IMG/VR virus record: IMGVR_UViG_3300036804_000075
Location: 1-49,463 of that record
From: a virus
DNA length: 49,463 nt
Direction: 5' to 3' (one strand)
Part shown: positions 15,383-23,209 of the stretch, piece after piece
Layout: the number at the start of each line of letters is the position of its first letter
How positions within the stretch are numbered: the stretch's first letter is position 1
The notes under the pieces: generated by a model
Database searches by the model: none
Told to the model about the DNA's origin: nothing
Seen by the model: only the letters and a program-made list of their open reading frames with translations
Position numbers and translations under genes: made by a program

Positions 15383-17368
15383 TCAGGCTGGTCGCAGCCA
15401 CGCATGCTGCTGGGTCATCGCGGCGCGTAGCTGAGCGGCTCCGGCAGCGCCCGCACGGTGGCTCATCGAGTCCGAATGCACGCGATACTCGGCGAGCGGC
15501 TCGTCGCCCGCATGCACGCCGCGCAGACCCAACTCGGCAAGGCGGCACCACAGGTCGTAGTCTTCCCAACCTTCCGTGGTGCAGACCGACTGATAGCCTC
15601 CAACCGCCGCCCAGGCGCCGCGCGCGATCAGCGCCAGCGCGTCGATGTAATTGCCGCCGATGAAGTGCGCCGGGTCATAGGCGCGATCGCCGCGCGTGCC
15701 GTGGTCCTCGCCGAAGTGCTGCAACGTCGGATAGGCGAAGACCGCGTCTGACGCTTCTACCGCCGTCAGTAAAGTCCGAACGCAAGTCGGCCGCAGCCGG
15801 TTGTCGGCGTCGAGTGCCAGGACCCACGGCGTCTCGGCATGCGCGAAGCCGGTATTGCGTGCGGCGGCGAGGCCAGCATTCGCCCGGTGCTGCAGCAGCA
15901 TGGCGCGGCCGAAGCGGGCGGTATGGTCTGTCAGCCATGCGCGCGCCCGCTTGCGCGACCCATCGCGTGAGCCGTCGTCGACCACGATCAGGTCGAGGTC
16001 GGGCACAGTCTGCGCCACGACCGAATCCAGCGCCTCGACAATGAACTCGGCATAGTCGAACAGCGGGATCACGACCGTCACGGCCGCGCGCTGGTGCTGC
16101 TCGGCGACGAACCGGGTGGTGGCATCGACAAGTGGGACCTGGCGCGTGCGATGCACCTGCGTCGCCCGAGCAAACGCCTGCGCGGCACGTCGCCCACCAC
16201 CTGCCAGGTCAATCGCGTCGGCGATCAGCTCGGCGCGGCGTTCCGGCCCGAACGTCCAGAGCACGTCGCGCTTGGCTGCAGCGGCGAGGCGCTGTCGCTC
16301 GGCCGGGCGCTCAATGAGCTTCATGATGCCGGTCAGCCAGTCCGCGCGGGTGCGTGCGAGGATACCGGTTTCGTTGTGGCGAATGGCGCGCGCGAACGGG
16401 CCGGTCGGCGAGGCAATGGTCGGCACGCCGACGAGCGCGGCCTCGAAGAACTTTAGCTCGCTCTTGGCTTCGCAGAACGGATTGCCGGTCTCGATCGGCG
16501 CCAGATTGATATCGAAGCGCGCCAGCTCGGCGGGCAGCGCGTCCGGCTCGCACCATTTGCGGATCTCGACCCGGTCGCCGAGGTCATACAGTTGAGCGAA
16601 TTCAGAGATGTCGACCAGCGGTCGTCCGTTGAAGGAGAACAGCACCAGCCGGGTCTGCGGATAGTGGCAGAGCGCGAAGCAGATCGCGGCGGCGCCGATG
16701 ACGAAATCGCGCTGGTGCGTCCGACTGCCGGCGGCGTAGCCGATCCGCAGCAAACCATCATCCGGCCGCGTCGCTGCCGCCGCCCGAGCGCGCATCGCCA
16801 GCGCATGGTCGAAGCCGTTCGGGATGACCAGCGTGGGCACGCCTGCCGCGCGCATGTGCCCGGCCAGTTCCTCGGTCGATGCGATGCAGAGATCCGCACG
16901 CAGCATGCATGCGCGCGCGGCCTCGAAATAGGCAGCGACCGACGCCGTCGTCTGCCGCTGGCTGCGCATGCCGTCAATGATGCGCGGCACCGCGAGCTGA
17001 GGATCGATCATCAGGTCGTCGATGTCGTAGATGATCCGCGCGCCACCGCGCCGCGCCGCTTCGATCGCTGCACTGACCGGCGTGGTCAGTCGCGTGCGCC
17101 ACAGCCAGAGCACAGCCGCGTGGCTGATCGTGCTGAGATGATCGCGCACAGCTGCGGCCGTGAGCACGACGTTGGCGAGGCCCGTTGCGGTGGCGGCGTC
17201 AGACGCGCGAGCGACCCGGTAAAGATGACCTGGTGTCGCCGGTTCGCCGGACAGGAACACGACGACCGGTCGTGTGGCGGGACGCGCCACGGGTGCGGGC
17301 GCCGCGCGCCGGGTGGGGACTGCGACACGCTCGCGCGGATGCGGGCGGAACGGGACGGCGGCCATCAT
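15383..17368 (-). CDS. Bifunctional glycosyltransferase (GT-B domain + GT2 domain)
   Basis: A 661-residue two-domain enzyme. Residues about 30-400 resemble a GT-B glycosyltransferase: R-I-I-Y-D-I-D-D-L at 111-119 and a glutamate-rich nucleotide-sugar region C-E-A-K-S-E-L-K-F-F-E near 299-309. Residues about 428-650 are a family 2 (GT-A) domain: V-V-I-P-L-F-D-Y, D-D-G-S at 464-467, the metal-binding D-A-D at 520-522, and W-E-D-Y-D-L-W at 601-607 with the likely catalytic base. No membrane segments are seen. It probably glycosylates a host surface polymer (lysogenic conversion) or a virion protein. It is read leftward after the excisionase-like gene. Confidence 0.82.
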   Translation of the reverse strand: MMAAVPFRPHPRERVAVPTRRAAPAPVARPATRPVVVFLSGEPATPGHLYRVARASDAATATGLANVVLTAAAVRDHLSTISHAAVLWLWRTRLTTPVSAAIEAARRGGARIIYDIDDLMIDPQLAVPRIIDGMRSQRQTTASVAAYFEAARACMLRADLCIASTEELAGHMRAAGVPTLVIPNGFDHALAMRARAAAATRPDDGLLRIGYAAGSRTHQRDFVIGAAAICFALCHYPQTRLVLFSFNGRPLVDISEFAQLYDLGDRVEIRKWCEPDALPAELARFDINLAPIETGNPFCEAKSELKFFEAALVGVPTIASPTGPFARAIRHNETGILARTRADWLTGIMKLIERPAERQRLAAAAKRDVLWTFGPERRAELIADAIDLAGGGRRAAQAFARATQVHRTRQVPLVDATTRFVAEQHQRAAVTVVIPLFDYAEFIVEALDSVVAQTVPDLDLIVVDDGSRDGSRKRARAWLTDHTARFGRAMLLQHRANAGLAAARNTGFAHAETPWVLALDADNRLRPTCVRTLLTAVEASDAVFAYPTLQHFGEDHGTRGDRAYDPAHFIGGNYIDALALIARGAWAAVGGYQSVCTTEGWEDYDLWCRLAELGLRGVHAGDEPLAEYRVHSDSMSHRAGAAGAAQLRAAMTQQHAWLRPA

Positions 17369-17376
17369 CGCCGGGC

Positions 17377-17751
17377 TTATCCAAGCGATCGCTGGCGCCT
17401 GCGCGAACGCCTCTGACGGCCAGCGCCATCAGGGGCGGGTGAAGCTGATGGTGCGGTTGGTGCGGCGTGCTGCGCCACAGAAGGCCCATGCGTGGCCGAA
17501 ACACCACCCGCTGCTGCGGCTGCATCGAGCCACGCGTGCCAATCCACGCGGCGGCAATAGACGCGGCGACCGAGCGTGAAGACTGTCGGTCCCTTGCCGG
17601 CTGCCAGCAACTTGTTGAGCGTATCTGGGGGCAGGTCATAGAGTTGACACCAAACAATCAGTCGTGCCGCGTGCGGCTCTACGCCGATTGACCGGCCGGG
17701 GGTCAGTGGTTCGTCGCTAGGGTAATCGAAATCGTTGAAATCTGCGTTCAT
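17377..17751 (-). CDS. Excisionase/AlpA-like DNA-binding protein
   Basis: A 124-residue protein. Residues about 25-80 show the AlpA/excisionase winged-helix pattern: Y-D-L-P-P-D-T-L-N-K-L-L-A-A-G-K-G-P, then F-T-L-G-R-R-V-Y-C-R-R-V-D-W-H-A-W-L-D. The tail is alanine/proline rich and basic. The ATG at 17751 has GGGAGG 9 bases upstream. It lies downstream of the integrase, with the glycosyltransferase 8 bases further on. It could direct excision, regulate the integrase region, or both. Confidence 0.62.
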   Translation of the reverse strand: MNADFNDFDYPSDEPLTPGRSIGVEPHAARLIVWCQLYDLPPDTLNKLLAAGKGPTVFTLGRRVYCRRVDWHAWLDAAAAAGGVSATHGPSVAQHAAPTAPSASPAPDGAGRQRRSRRRQRSLG

Positions 17752-17910
17752 GACGGGAGCCCTCCCGCATGACCAATTACCGCTCACCGCGGCGATGACA
17801 AGCAATCACACGATATGCCTCGCAATGACACCATAGACACGAGGCGCGGTATCGGACGGCAATGAACGACAATCGACAACAAATTATCAGCCTGCCTCGC
17901 AGGCTGTTGA
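17752..17910. other. Integrase-excisionase spacer with short repeats
   Basis: No gene is seen in these 159 bases. Four imperfect copies of GCRATGACA-like sequence occur (17792-17800, 17802-17810, 17822-17830, 17859-17867). They could be binding sites for the excisionase-like protein or the integrase. The stretch is more AT-rich than the flanking genes. Confidence 0.35.
17888..17906 (-). terminator. Hairpin downstream of integrase
   Basis: A perfect 8-bp inverted repeat, CAGCCTGC and GCAGGCTG with a 3-base loop, lies 4 bases after the integrase stop. On the minus strand it is followed by ATAATTTGTT, a weak T-rich tract. It may terminate or attenuate leftward transcription between the integrase and the excisionase-like gene. 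Confidence 0.5.
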
Positions 17911-19257
17911 TCAGTCCAACCGCAGCGCGTCGTTGCCGAGGGTGCTGATCCAGCGGGAGTAGGACCGCTCGATCATGGGCGTGCTGGTGTCGAGGTGCTC
18001 GGCGATCAGGCGCAGCGGTACGCCCGCCATGATCAGCTTGCAGATGCGCGCATGGCGGAATTGATAGAACTTGCCTTCAAAGCCGGCCTCTTTGGCGGCG
18101 CGTACCCAATCGTTCCGCCCCCATGGCCGTTCGCCAACGATCTCCCAGCCCATTTTATCGCGCTCTCTGATCCTCGCCTTCTTCGGCAGGGTAAACAGGA
18201 ATGCGTCGCGAGGGCGCACCTTCGCGAGAGCGACAAGCTCCTCCGCCAGCGCCGTCCCGATTGGCACATGCGCCAGACGTTTGTTGGCCGACCCATAGCG
18301 GCCCTTTTCCGAGGGTCGCACCACCAGCTTGTAGCCTGATGATTCCCGCTGCAGGTCGCGCACCTGCAGCATGGCGAGCTGGCTTGGCCGAACACCGGTG
18401 CCCGCTATGGTGGCGGCGAAAACACCGAATCGGGGGTTGACCTGGCGGGCGGCGGCGACGCGCCTTGCGACCTCTGCATCGTCCGGCACGTCACCCACGC
18501 TATCCGTGTCCTCCGAATAGGGTCGCCGCGTTTGCGTCAGTTGCAGATTCATCGCTTTAATGACTGCGAGAGGCGGCCGGATCGCCGCGGGCAGACGGTT
18601 GAACGCCGCCTTGACGCTGGCTATCACCCGCGCCGGCGTCTTCTCAGCAAACAGGTGAGCGCTGGTCTCGGTGACGTTCGTGAGCCGGCTTGCGCCGAAA
18701 TCGCCGAGCCACTTACCGAACCTCCAACGCGCCTCTCGCGCTGGGCGCGGACCGCGCCGTTCTAGAGTTCTCGCATAGCGCTCGCACGCGGCGGCGACGG
18801 TGGTGAGGTCTGACAGGCCGTCCTGGATGACGATCGTGCGAGACGCGGCAGCTTGTTCGGCGGCGGCCTGGACGATCGCATGAGCGCGCTGCACGGCCTG
18901 CCTATGATCAAGCACGTCGGTTCCATCCGCCGGCGTCAGATCGTCGGCATCCGCAAACGATTGTTTGACGTAGCGATTGGCGTCGAAATCACGCCAGCGG
19001 ACCCACCAGGCGCCGGGGTCGTTTGCGTCTGCCGGACGACGATAGCCGAGTGCCACACCCCTGCTGATCACCTGCCAGACGAGCGCTTTGGGTTCGAGTT
19101 TGGCGCGCGCCGTGGGCGATCCAAACGACCTGGATTGACCGGATCGCGTGGGCGTGGACACCGGCACGATGACTGGGATCTCGATAGGGCGCCGGAGCGC
19201 TTTCCGGGGGCGTAGCGTCGAGGGCTGGGGGCGCAGTGTCGTGGGTAACGTGGGCAT
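17911..19257 (-). CDS. int: Tyrosine site-specific integrase
   Basis: A 448-residue phage integrase of the tyrosine recombinase family, catalysing attP-attB recombination. The C-terminal catalytic domain has the first arginine in G-T-G-V-R-P-S-Q-L (about residue 290), the second arginine in Y-Q-F-R-H-A-R (about 401, with Tyr in place of the usual first His), a histidine in A-E-H-L-D-T (about 421) and the nucleophilic tyrosine in I-E-R-S-Y-S-R (about 433). The N-terminal 60 residues are proline/arginine rich and low complexity. ATG at 19257 was chosen; a TTG at 19269 would add four residues. Confidence 0.92.
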   Translation of the reverse strand: MPTLPTTLRPQPSTLRPRKALRRPIEIPVIVPVSTPTRSGQSRSFGSPTARAKLEPKALVWQVISRGVALGYRRPADANDPGAWWVRWRDFDANRYVKQSFADADDLTPADGTDVLDHRQAVQRAHAIVQAAAEQAAASRTIVIQDGLSDLTTVAAACERYARTLERRGPRPAREARWRFGKWLGDFGASRLTNVTETSAHLFAEKTPARVIASVKAAFNRLPAAIRPPLAVIKAMNLQLTQTRRPYSEDTDSVGDVPDDAEVARRVAAARQVNPRFGVFAATIAGTGVRPSQLAMLQVRDLQRESSGYKLVVRPSEKGRYGSANKRLAHVPIGTALAEELVALAKVRPRDAFLFTLPKKARIRERDKMGWEIVGERPWGRNDWVRAAKEAGFEGKFYQFRHARICKLIMAGVPLRLIAEHLDTSTPMIERSYSRWISTLGNDALRLD

Positions 19258-19632
19258 TTTCTCACTCAACCAGTGCGGGAATATCAGTGCGGCAAAATGG
19301 GTTCATGGGTAATGGCGTGGGTAAAACCATATGGCTAGTTACGACAACGTATGCAAGACCAATGACGGTTTTTCAATAAGTTAGTGTGGGCCGAAAGGCC
19401 TCGTCATGGCAATTTTGACGCCTTCCCAGTGCGGCATATCAGGCCGAAATCAGTTCAGATAAATCAGCGATAACAATATATTAGCTCGATATTTGGCCCG
19501 CGTGGGCAATAGCGTAGGTAACAGTGGTCGCCGTGGGTAATTGCGCGTCACCGGTTGCCGTCAGGGGTCGCTTGTTGCCATTGGCCGGAATGAGATGCTA
19601 GCGGCGTCAGCGCGGCCGAAGGCAAGGCGCGA
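19258..19632. other. Candidate attP and integrase promoter region
   Basis: These 375 bases hold no gene and are markedly AT-richer than their surroundings. Copies of a CGTGGGTAA-like repeat lie at 19240-19248 (inside the integrase start region), 19249-19257 (CGTGGGCAT), 19304-19312, 19316-19324, 19501-19509, 19513-19521 and 19532-19540. CAGTGCGG occurs at 19271, 19285 and 19427. Two repeat clusters flanking an AT-rich centre (about 19330-19500) are how arm-type integrase sites flank a crossover core. The core itself cannot be named without a host junction. Confidence 0.55.
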
Positions 19633-20388
19633 ATGTTCGACGTCAGGATTTCCGCCACACTGCTTGCGATCCTCGGTTTGCTGGCCCTCGGCCGGACCTA
19701 CTTGCGCCGCCGAAGTCGGCGCAAGGCCGAGGCTAAGCCAGACGTGCCGCCGGCGCTCGGGGTTGCCCATGGGTTGCGGGTTATCCGCGACGCCGAGGAT
19801 GACGATCACTACAAGCAATTCGTCGACGAAATGTGGGCCTCCAGCGACGCGCGTCCCGTCCGTGTCCGACTGGAGCGCAACGGCGAAGATTCGTTCGTCC
19901 GGTCGATCGTGGATCGCCCAGGAACAATCTACGTGAACACGCTCGAGGCCGGCGAACGCAAGACCTACGTCGCGGACCGCCACAGATGGACGCGCGACGG
20001 ATTAAAGGTCAGCGACGCGGGCTTCCGTGCGATCCTATTCGGCGTCCCGCCCGACGAGGCCCTCCGCTTCAACAGGCCGCCCGCCTCCGTTGAAGAGGCG
20101 CTGGCGCCCGCGAACAATCACCTCGCGGCCGAGAATTCGCTGGTCATCAATTACCGGGACGCTGAGGGCGAGGACTCCTATCGCGTGATCAGCGAAATCC
20201 GCCGAGGGGATGATCGCTTCACGTCGCGCTGTCATTGGCGCTGGGGTGAGCGTCGGACGTTCCTCTATGGACGCCTGATCCGCGTCATCAATCCAGTCGA
20301 CGGGAAGGAGATTCCGATCGAGCAATTCAGGACCCCGCGCAAACCATTTGGGACGTTGGCTAAGCGGCTGAGACGAAAGAGGGCGTGA
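19633..20388 (+). CDS. Membrane-anchored protein with WYL-like domain
   Basis: A 251-residue protein. Residues 5-22 are a single hydrophobic segment followed by an arginine cluster (Y-L-R-R-R-S-R-R-K), so the rest is predicted to be cytoplasmic. Residues about 165-225 (L-V-I-N-Y-R-D-A-E-G-E-D-S-Y-R, S-R-C-H-W-R, R-R-T-F-L-Y-G-R-L-I-R-V) resemble a WYL ligand-sensing domain. It is a lone rightward gene beside the attP candidate, a typical place for morons expressed in lysogens. Superinfection exclusion or host modification is possible but not shown. Confidence 0.6.
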   Translation: MFDVRISATLLAILGLLALGRTYLRRRSRRKAEAKPDVPPALGVAHGLRVIRDAEDDDHYKQFVDEMWASSDARPVRVRLERNGEDSFVRSIVDRPGTIYVNTLEAGERKTYVADRHRWTRDGLKVSDAGFRAILFGVPPDEALRFNRPPASVEEALAPANNHLAAENSLVINYRDAEGEDSYRVISEIRRGDDRFTSRCHWRWGERRTFLYGRLIRVINPVDGKEIPIEQFRTPRKPFGTLAKRLRRKRA

Positions 20389-20407
20389 CCCCAGCCATCG
20401 CGCCACG

Positions 20408-20785
20408 TCAGAACGGCCGATCGTCCTCGTCCGCGCCGTCATCCTCGCCCGCGTCCGGCGCCGCGAGCCTGGCCTGGACGCGAGCCTCGCGCTCGCGCTT
20501 CCAGCGATCGTGTTCCTCGCGCCGACGCTTCTGGTCGGCGATGTGCGCGTCGATCTCGCCCTGTGTCAGCGGCGTCAGCGAGAAGATCGCGGCGGCACCG
20601 TACATGTGCACCGTCTCAGTATCCACGTCGCGCACCTCCAGGAGCTTCCCGCCGGCGATCTCAACGTCGCGGATCTCGCCGTAGTGCTGCCGGTGACCGA
20701 ATATTTCGACCAGCGCGTAGGCCGGCTTGGGCGGCTCAGGCTCGGGCGGTGTAACGGCGTCGAATTGAGTGGCGAAATCGTCCAT
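20408..20785 (-). CDS. Conserved phage protein of unknown function
   Basis: A 125-residue protein, last gene of the leftward early operon. The middle (A-L-V-E-I-F-G-H-R-Q-H-Y-G-E-I-R-D-V-E) and Y-G-A-A-A-I-F-S-L-T-P recur in small phage proteins of unknown role. The C-terminus is a charged helix ending in an acidic tail. The ATG has AGGAG 7 bases upstream. It ends 19 bases from the convergent WYL-like gene. Confidence 0.65.
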   Translation of the reverse strand: MDDFATQFDAVTPPEPEPPKPAYALVEIFGHRQHYGEIRDVEIAGGKLLEVRDVDTETVHMYGAAAIFSLTPLTQGEIDAHIADQKRRREEHDRWKREREARVQARLAAPDAGEDDGADEDDRPF

Positions 20786-20800
20786 CACTATCTCCTGCGG

Positions 20801-21286
20801 TCAGGTGTTGGGCGGCGTCCAATGCCAAATCCCTTGCCGACCCTTCGCCGGCACGAACGGCTGCACCGCCTCGATGTCGGTCAGCGGCCAGCCCCATTTC
20901 GTGTGGTCGACGCGGTCGCTGTCGGCCGCCCGGATGCCGCCGTGCCATTCTGCGTAGGATGCGGCGGTGATCGGCTCGCCCAAGGTCGCGAGACAAAGCA
21001 CCGAGGAAAGCGGCAGGCTTCCTGGCGATGTCAGCCACTGATCAAGCAGCGGGACCGCTCTCGGGACATCCAGGCTTGTGAGATCGGGGTGCCGGTAGCG
21101 CAGCTCGTAGAGCAATTGCGCAAGCTCGCAGGTCTGAACCCGACGCGCGCCGGCGTGAATGGCGATTCGCTTGCCGACCAGGCGCCTCGGCGCCCGCCAG
21201 CCGCGCCACTCATAAGGCTTCGCGCCTGCGGCGATCAACGACGCCCACGGCTGCCAGATCGTAATGGCGGGAAATGTCTCGATCAT
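20801..21286 (-). CDS. ASCH/PUA-like domain protein
   Basis: A 161-residue protein with an N-terminal ASCH-type fold: A-I-T-I-W-Q-P-W-A-S-L-I-A-A-G-A-K-P-Y-E-W-R-G-W near residues 7-30 and I-A-I-H-A-G near 41-46. ASCH domains bind RNA or act on modified nucleosides, and small phage copies are common in early operons. The C-terminus (K-W-G-W-P-L-T, W-H-W-T) fits the family. Substrate is unknown. Confidence 0.75.
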   Translation of the reverse strand: MIETFPAITIWQPWASLIAAGAKPYEWRGWRAPRRLVGKRIAIHAGARRVQTCELAQLLYELRYRHPDLTSLDVPRAVPLLDQWLTSPGSLPLSSVLCLATLGEPITAASYAEWHGGIRAADSDRVDHTKWGWPLTDIEAVQPFVPAKGRQGIWHWTPPNT

Positions 21287-21296
21287 GGCGCGTCAC

Positions 21297-21485
21297 TCAT
21301 GGCCGCGCCTCCAACTTTTGCCTGATCACAGCGCAGTCGCGCTCGATTTGGCGCAGCCTCGTCTGGTCCTCGGCCCGCCGCTCCCGCCGCTCCTTGCTCG
21401 ATATTTCGTGGAGATGACCGAGGCAAAACCCAACGAAGACGCCGCCAACGGTCATGACAATCAGCAGCGGGATCGCGTCACTCAT
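21297..21485 (-). CDS. Small single-span membrane protein
   Basis: A 62-residue protein with one membrane segment at about residues 5-24 (I-P-L-L-I-V-M-T-V-G-G-V-F-V-G-F) and a charged coiled-coil-like C-terminus (S-S-K-E-R-R-E-R-R-A-E-D-Q). The topology recalls phage spanin or Rz-like and exclusion proteins, but position in the early operon argues against lysis. Its start is inside a copy of the 34-bp linker repeat at 21478-21511. Confidence 0.6.
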   Translation of the reverse strand: MSDAIPLLIVMTVGGVFVGFCLGHLHEISSKERRERRAEDQTRLRQIERDCAVIRQKLEARP

Positions 21486-21628
21486 TTCGCTCGTCCTTCG
21501 GCGCGCGGATGCCAGCGCACGAGACGCCAGCCCTTCCGCGTCCATTTCCAGGCACTGCCGGCGGCATCGCGATAGCGGTCCTGCGTGCGTATCGTCGGCT
21601 TTCGCTTCGCCGTCTGCTGGTCACTCAT
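21482..21628 (-). CDS. Small basic protein
   Basis: A 48-residue, strongly basic and tryptophan-containing protein (W-K-W-T-R-K-G-W-R-L-V-R-W). It begins M-S-D-Q-Q. Its stop overlaps the next start by ATGA inside the linker repeat. Function unknown; nucleic-acid binding is possible from charge. Confidence 0.5.
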   Translation of the reverse strand: MSDQQTAKRKPTIRTQDRYRDAAGSAWKWTRKGWRLVRWHPRAEGRAK

Positions 21629-21647
21629 CACGCGGCTCCAACTGTTG

Positions 21648-21767
21648 CTAAAGCAGCCAGTCGCACCGACATTCGACGTCCCGCGCTTCACATGCCAGCA
21701 GCTTGCACTCCGGACAGACGCGCGGCCGGTTCAACCACCAGCGCATCAGGCGTGCCCACAGGCTCAT
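21648..21767 (-). CDS. 39-residue cysteine-rich protein
   Basis: A very short gene that begins M-S-L-W-A-R-L-M-R-W-W-L-N-R-P-R and then C-P-E-C-K-L-L-A-C, with two more cysteines in V-E-C-R-C-D. The spacing suggests a small zinc-binding knuckle. AAAGGTGG lies about 7 bases upstream, and the ATG overlaps the stop of the upstream gene (ATGA), which supports translation by coupling. Confidence 0.5.
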   Translation of the reverse strand: MSLWARLMRWWLNRPRVCPECKLLACEARDVECRCDWLL

Positions 21768-22093
21768 GCCCGGCCACCTTTCTTGTCGCCACCCAGGATC
21801 GCTGCCGTTGCAAGCTGCTTCGCTTCGGTCTCTTTCAGCGTCGGCAACGCCTCGGCCATGGTAGTGAAGCGCGTCCGCCCGACTTCGTAGCGCCAGGTGT
21901 CGCTTGGCGCGTAGCAGATGCCGCAGAATGGATTGAGGGTGCCGTCACCGACCAACTCCTCCACCTGTGCTCGTAGCGGGTGCATTATCTTGTCGCGCGC
22001 CTCGCGGTAGCTTTCGGCCTCTCCCACACTCGCCAGGATCGCGTGACGCGCGGGACAAAGGCATTGCGCGATCCAGACGCGGCGGGCGGTCAT
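21764..22093 (-). CDS. Conserved small phage protein with cysteine motifs
   Basis: A 109-residue protein of unknown function. The N-terminus reads W-I-A-Q-C-L-C-P-A-R-H and the middle N-P-F-C-G-I-C-Y-A-P, so two cysteine pairs could bind a metal. The C-terminus is helical and lysine rich. It overlaps the methyltransferase stop by ATGA and the 39-residue gene start by ATGA. Confidence 0.6.
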   Translation of the reverse strand: MTARRVWIAQCLCPARHAILASVGEAESYREARDKIMHPLRAQVEELVGDGTLNPFCGICYAPSDTWRYEVGRTRFTTMAEALPTLKETEAKQLATAAILGGDKKGGRA

Positions 22094-22989
22094 GCTGCAG
22101 CCTCTGCAAATGAGAACAGGTCGGCCTGCTCTTCTTCGTCTTCGTCATCCGACGGCTTGGCCACGCTCGCGACCGGACGTCCGCGCATCAATTTGATTCC
22201 GGTCTGCGCCTCAACACATCGACCAAACATGTCACGCGCACCAAATCCGCCCTCCTCGAGGATCTGCAGCAGCTGCTCGACGACCGGCAGGCCATCCTCC
22301 GTCACCATCGACGTGATCCCCGGGACATTCTCCATGATGCATGTGTGGGGCCGGAGATCGCAGACGAAGCGCGCCCACTCGAACACCAGCGAATTGCGCG
22401 GATCCATCACGTCACGGCGGCCGGCACGGCTGAATCCCTGACATGGTGGGCCGCCGAACACACACCCCAACTCGTCAGGCTGCATTCCGATCGCGTTGAG
22501 CAAGCGCTCTGACGTCAACTTGCGGATGTCGCCGACGAACACATGCGCTGTTCCGCGGTGGCTGGGGTGTCCTGCAATCCAACCAGAGCCAGCGCGCAAC
22601 GGCGCTTTGCCTTCGAATGAGCCATCGTCGACCAACTCACCATCGAGCACCCTCAAGCCGTCGCGGCGATATTGATCCGCCAGGAACTTCTCCATGCGCT
22701 CTTGGTCGGATGGCTCGATGAAGTTCATCGACACCTCGCCATAACGACAGAGATTGACCATGTAGGTGCAGACCGAGGCACAGTCGTACTCTACCGCGGC
22801 AACCACACGACAACCGGCCTGGACAAAGCCGAGGTCCATCCCACCGCATCCGGAAAACAGGCTGACGCCGGTGAAGTCGACCTGACGCGCTCGCCGTTCG
22901 GCGATGTAGTGCGGGACCAGAAGGCCACTCGGCAGCAGCACGCCGTCATGCAGCTCCTCGCCGATCAGTGGTACGCGCATGTCACTCAT
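22090..22989 (-). CDS. DNA C5-cytosine methyltransferase, C-terminally short
   Basis: A 299-residue protein with clear C5-methyltransferase motifs: motif I F-S-G-C-G-G-M-D-L at 45-53, motif IV G-G-P-P-C-Q-G-F-S at 179-187 with catalytic Cys183, and motif VI E-N-V-P-G at 220-224. The QxRxR motif VIII, the target-recognition domain and motifs IX-X are not visible. After residue 255 the sequence becomes a low-complexity acidic tail. The segment between motifs I and IV is longer than usual. It could be a catalytic half that needs a partner, a degenerate enzyme, or a protein with another role. Confidence 0.78.
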   Translation of the reverse strand: MSDMRVPLIGEELHDGVLLPSGLLVPHYIAERRARQVDFTGVSLFSGCGGMDLGFVQAGCRVVAAVEYDCASVCTYMVNLCRYGEVSMNFIEPSDQERMEKFLADQYRRDGLRVLDGELVDDGSFEGKAPLRAGSGWIAGHPSHRGTAHVFVGDIRKLTSERLLNAIGMQPDELGCVFGGPPCQGFSRAGRRDVMDPRNSLVFEWARFVCDLRPHTCIMENVPGITSMVTEDGLPVVEQLLQILEEGGFGARDMFGRCVEAQTGIKLMRGRPVASVAKPSDDEDEEEQADLFSFAEAAA

Positions 22990-23209
22990 CGATTCTACGT
23001 AAGCCCTCCAGCGTCTGCCGCACCTTCTCCATCACGACGATCTTTCGCTCCGCCTGGCGCGCGTTCATCTTGTGGAGCTGCACCAACTTGTTGAGCTGAA
23101 CCTTTCGCCATTCGCACTCGCGCCTAACCTCGCGAATCATCTCATCGAGATCGACCGGGTGCAGGCCGGCATCGGCGGGTTCTTCAGCTTCGCAGCGCTC
23201 GCCAGTCAT
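22982..23209 (-). CDS. Small helical protein
   Basis: A 75-residue protein rich in charged residues and predicted to be almost wholly helical (E-M-I-R-E-V-R-R-E-C-E-W-R-K, then a long K/R/E helix ending G-L-R-R-I-D-E). It overlaps the methyltransferase start by 8 bases (ATGAGTGA) and the upstream stop by ATGA. Function unknown. Confidence 0.55.
   Translation of the reverse strand: MTGERCEAEEPADAGLHPVDLDEMIREVRRECEWRKVQLNKLVQLHKMNARQAERKIVVMEKVRQTLEGLRRIDE

Noticed and set aside
16592-17416. 274-codon antisense frame in the glycosyltransferase gene
   Set aside because: Arginine/histidine-rich shadow frame opposite a motif-rich enzyme.
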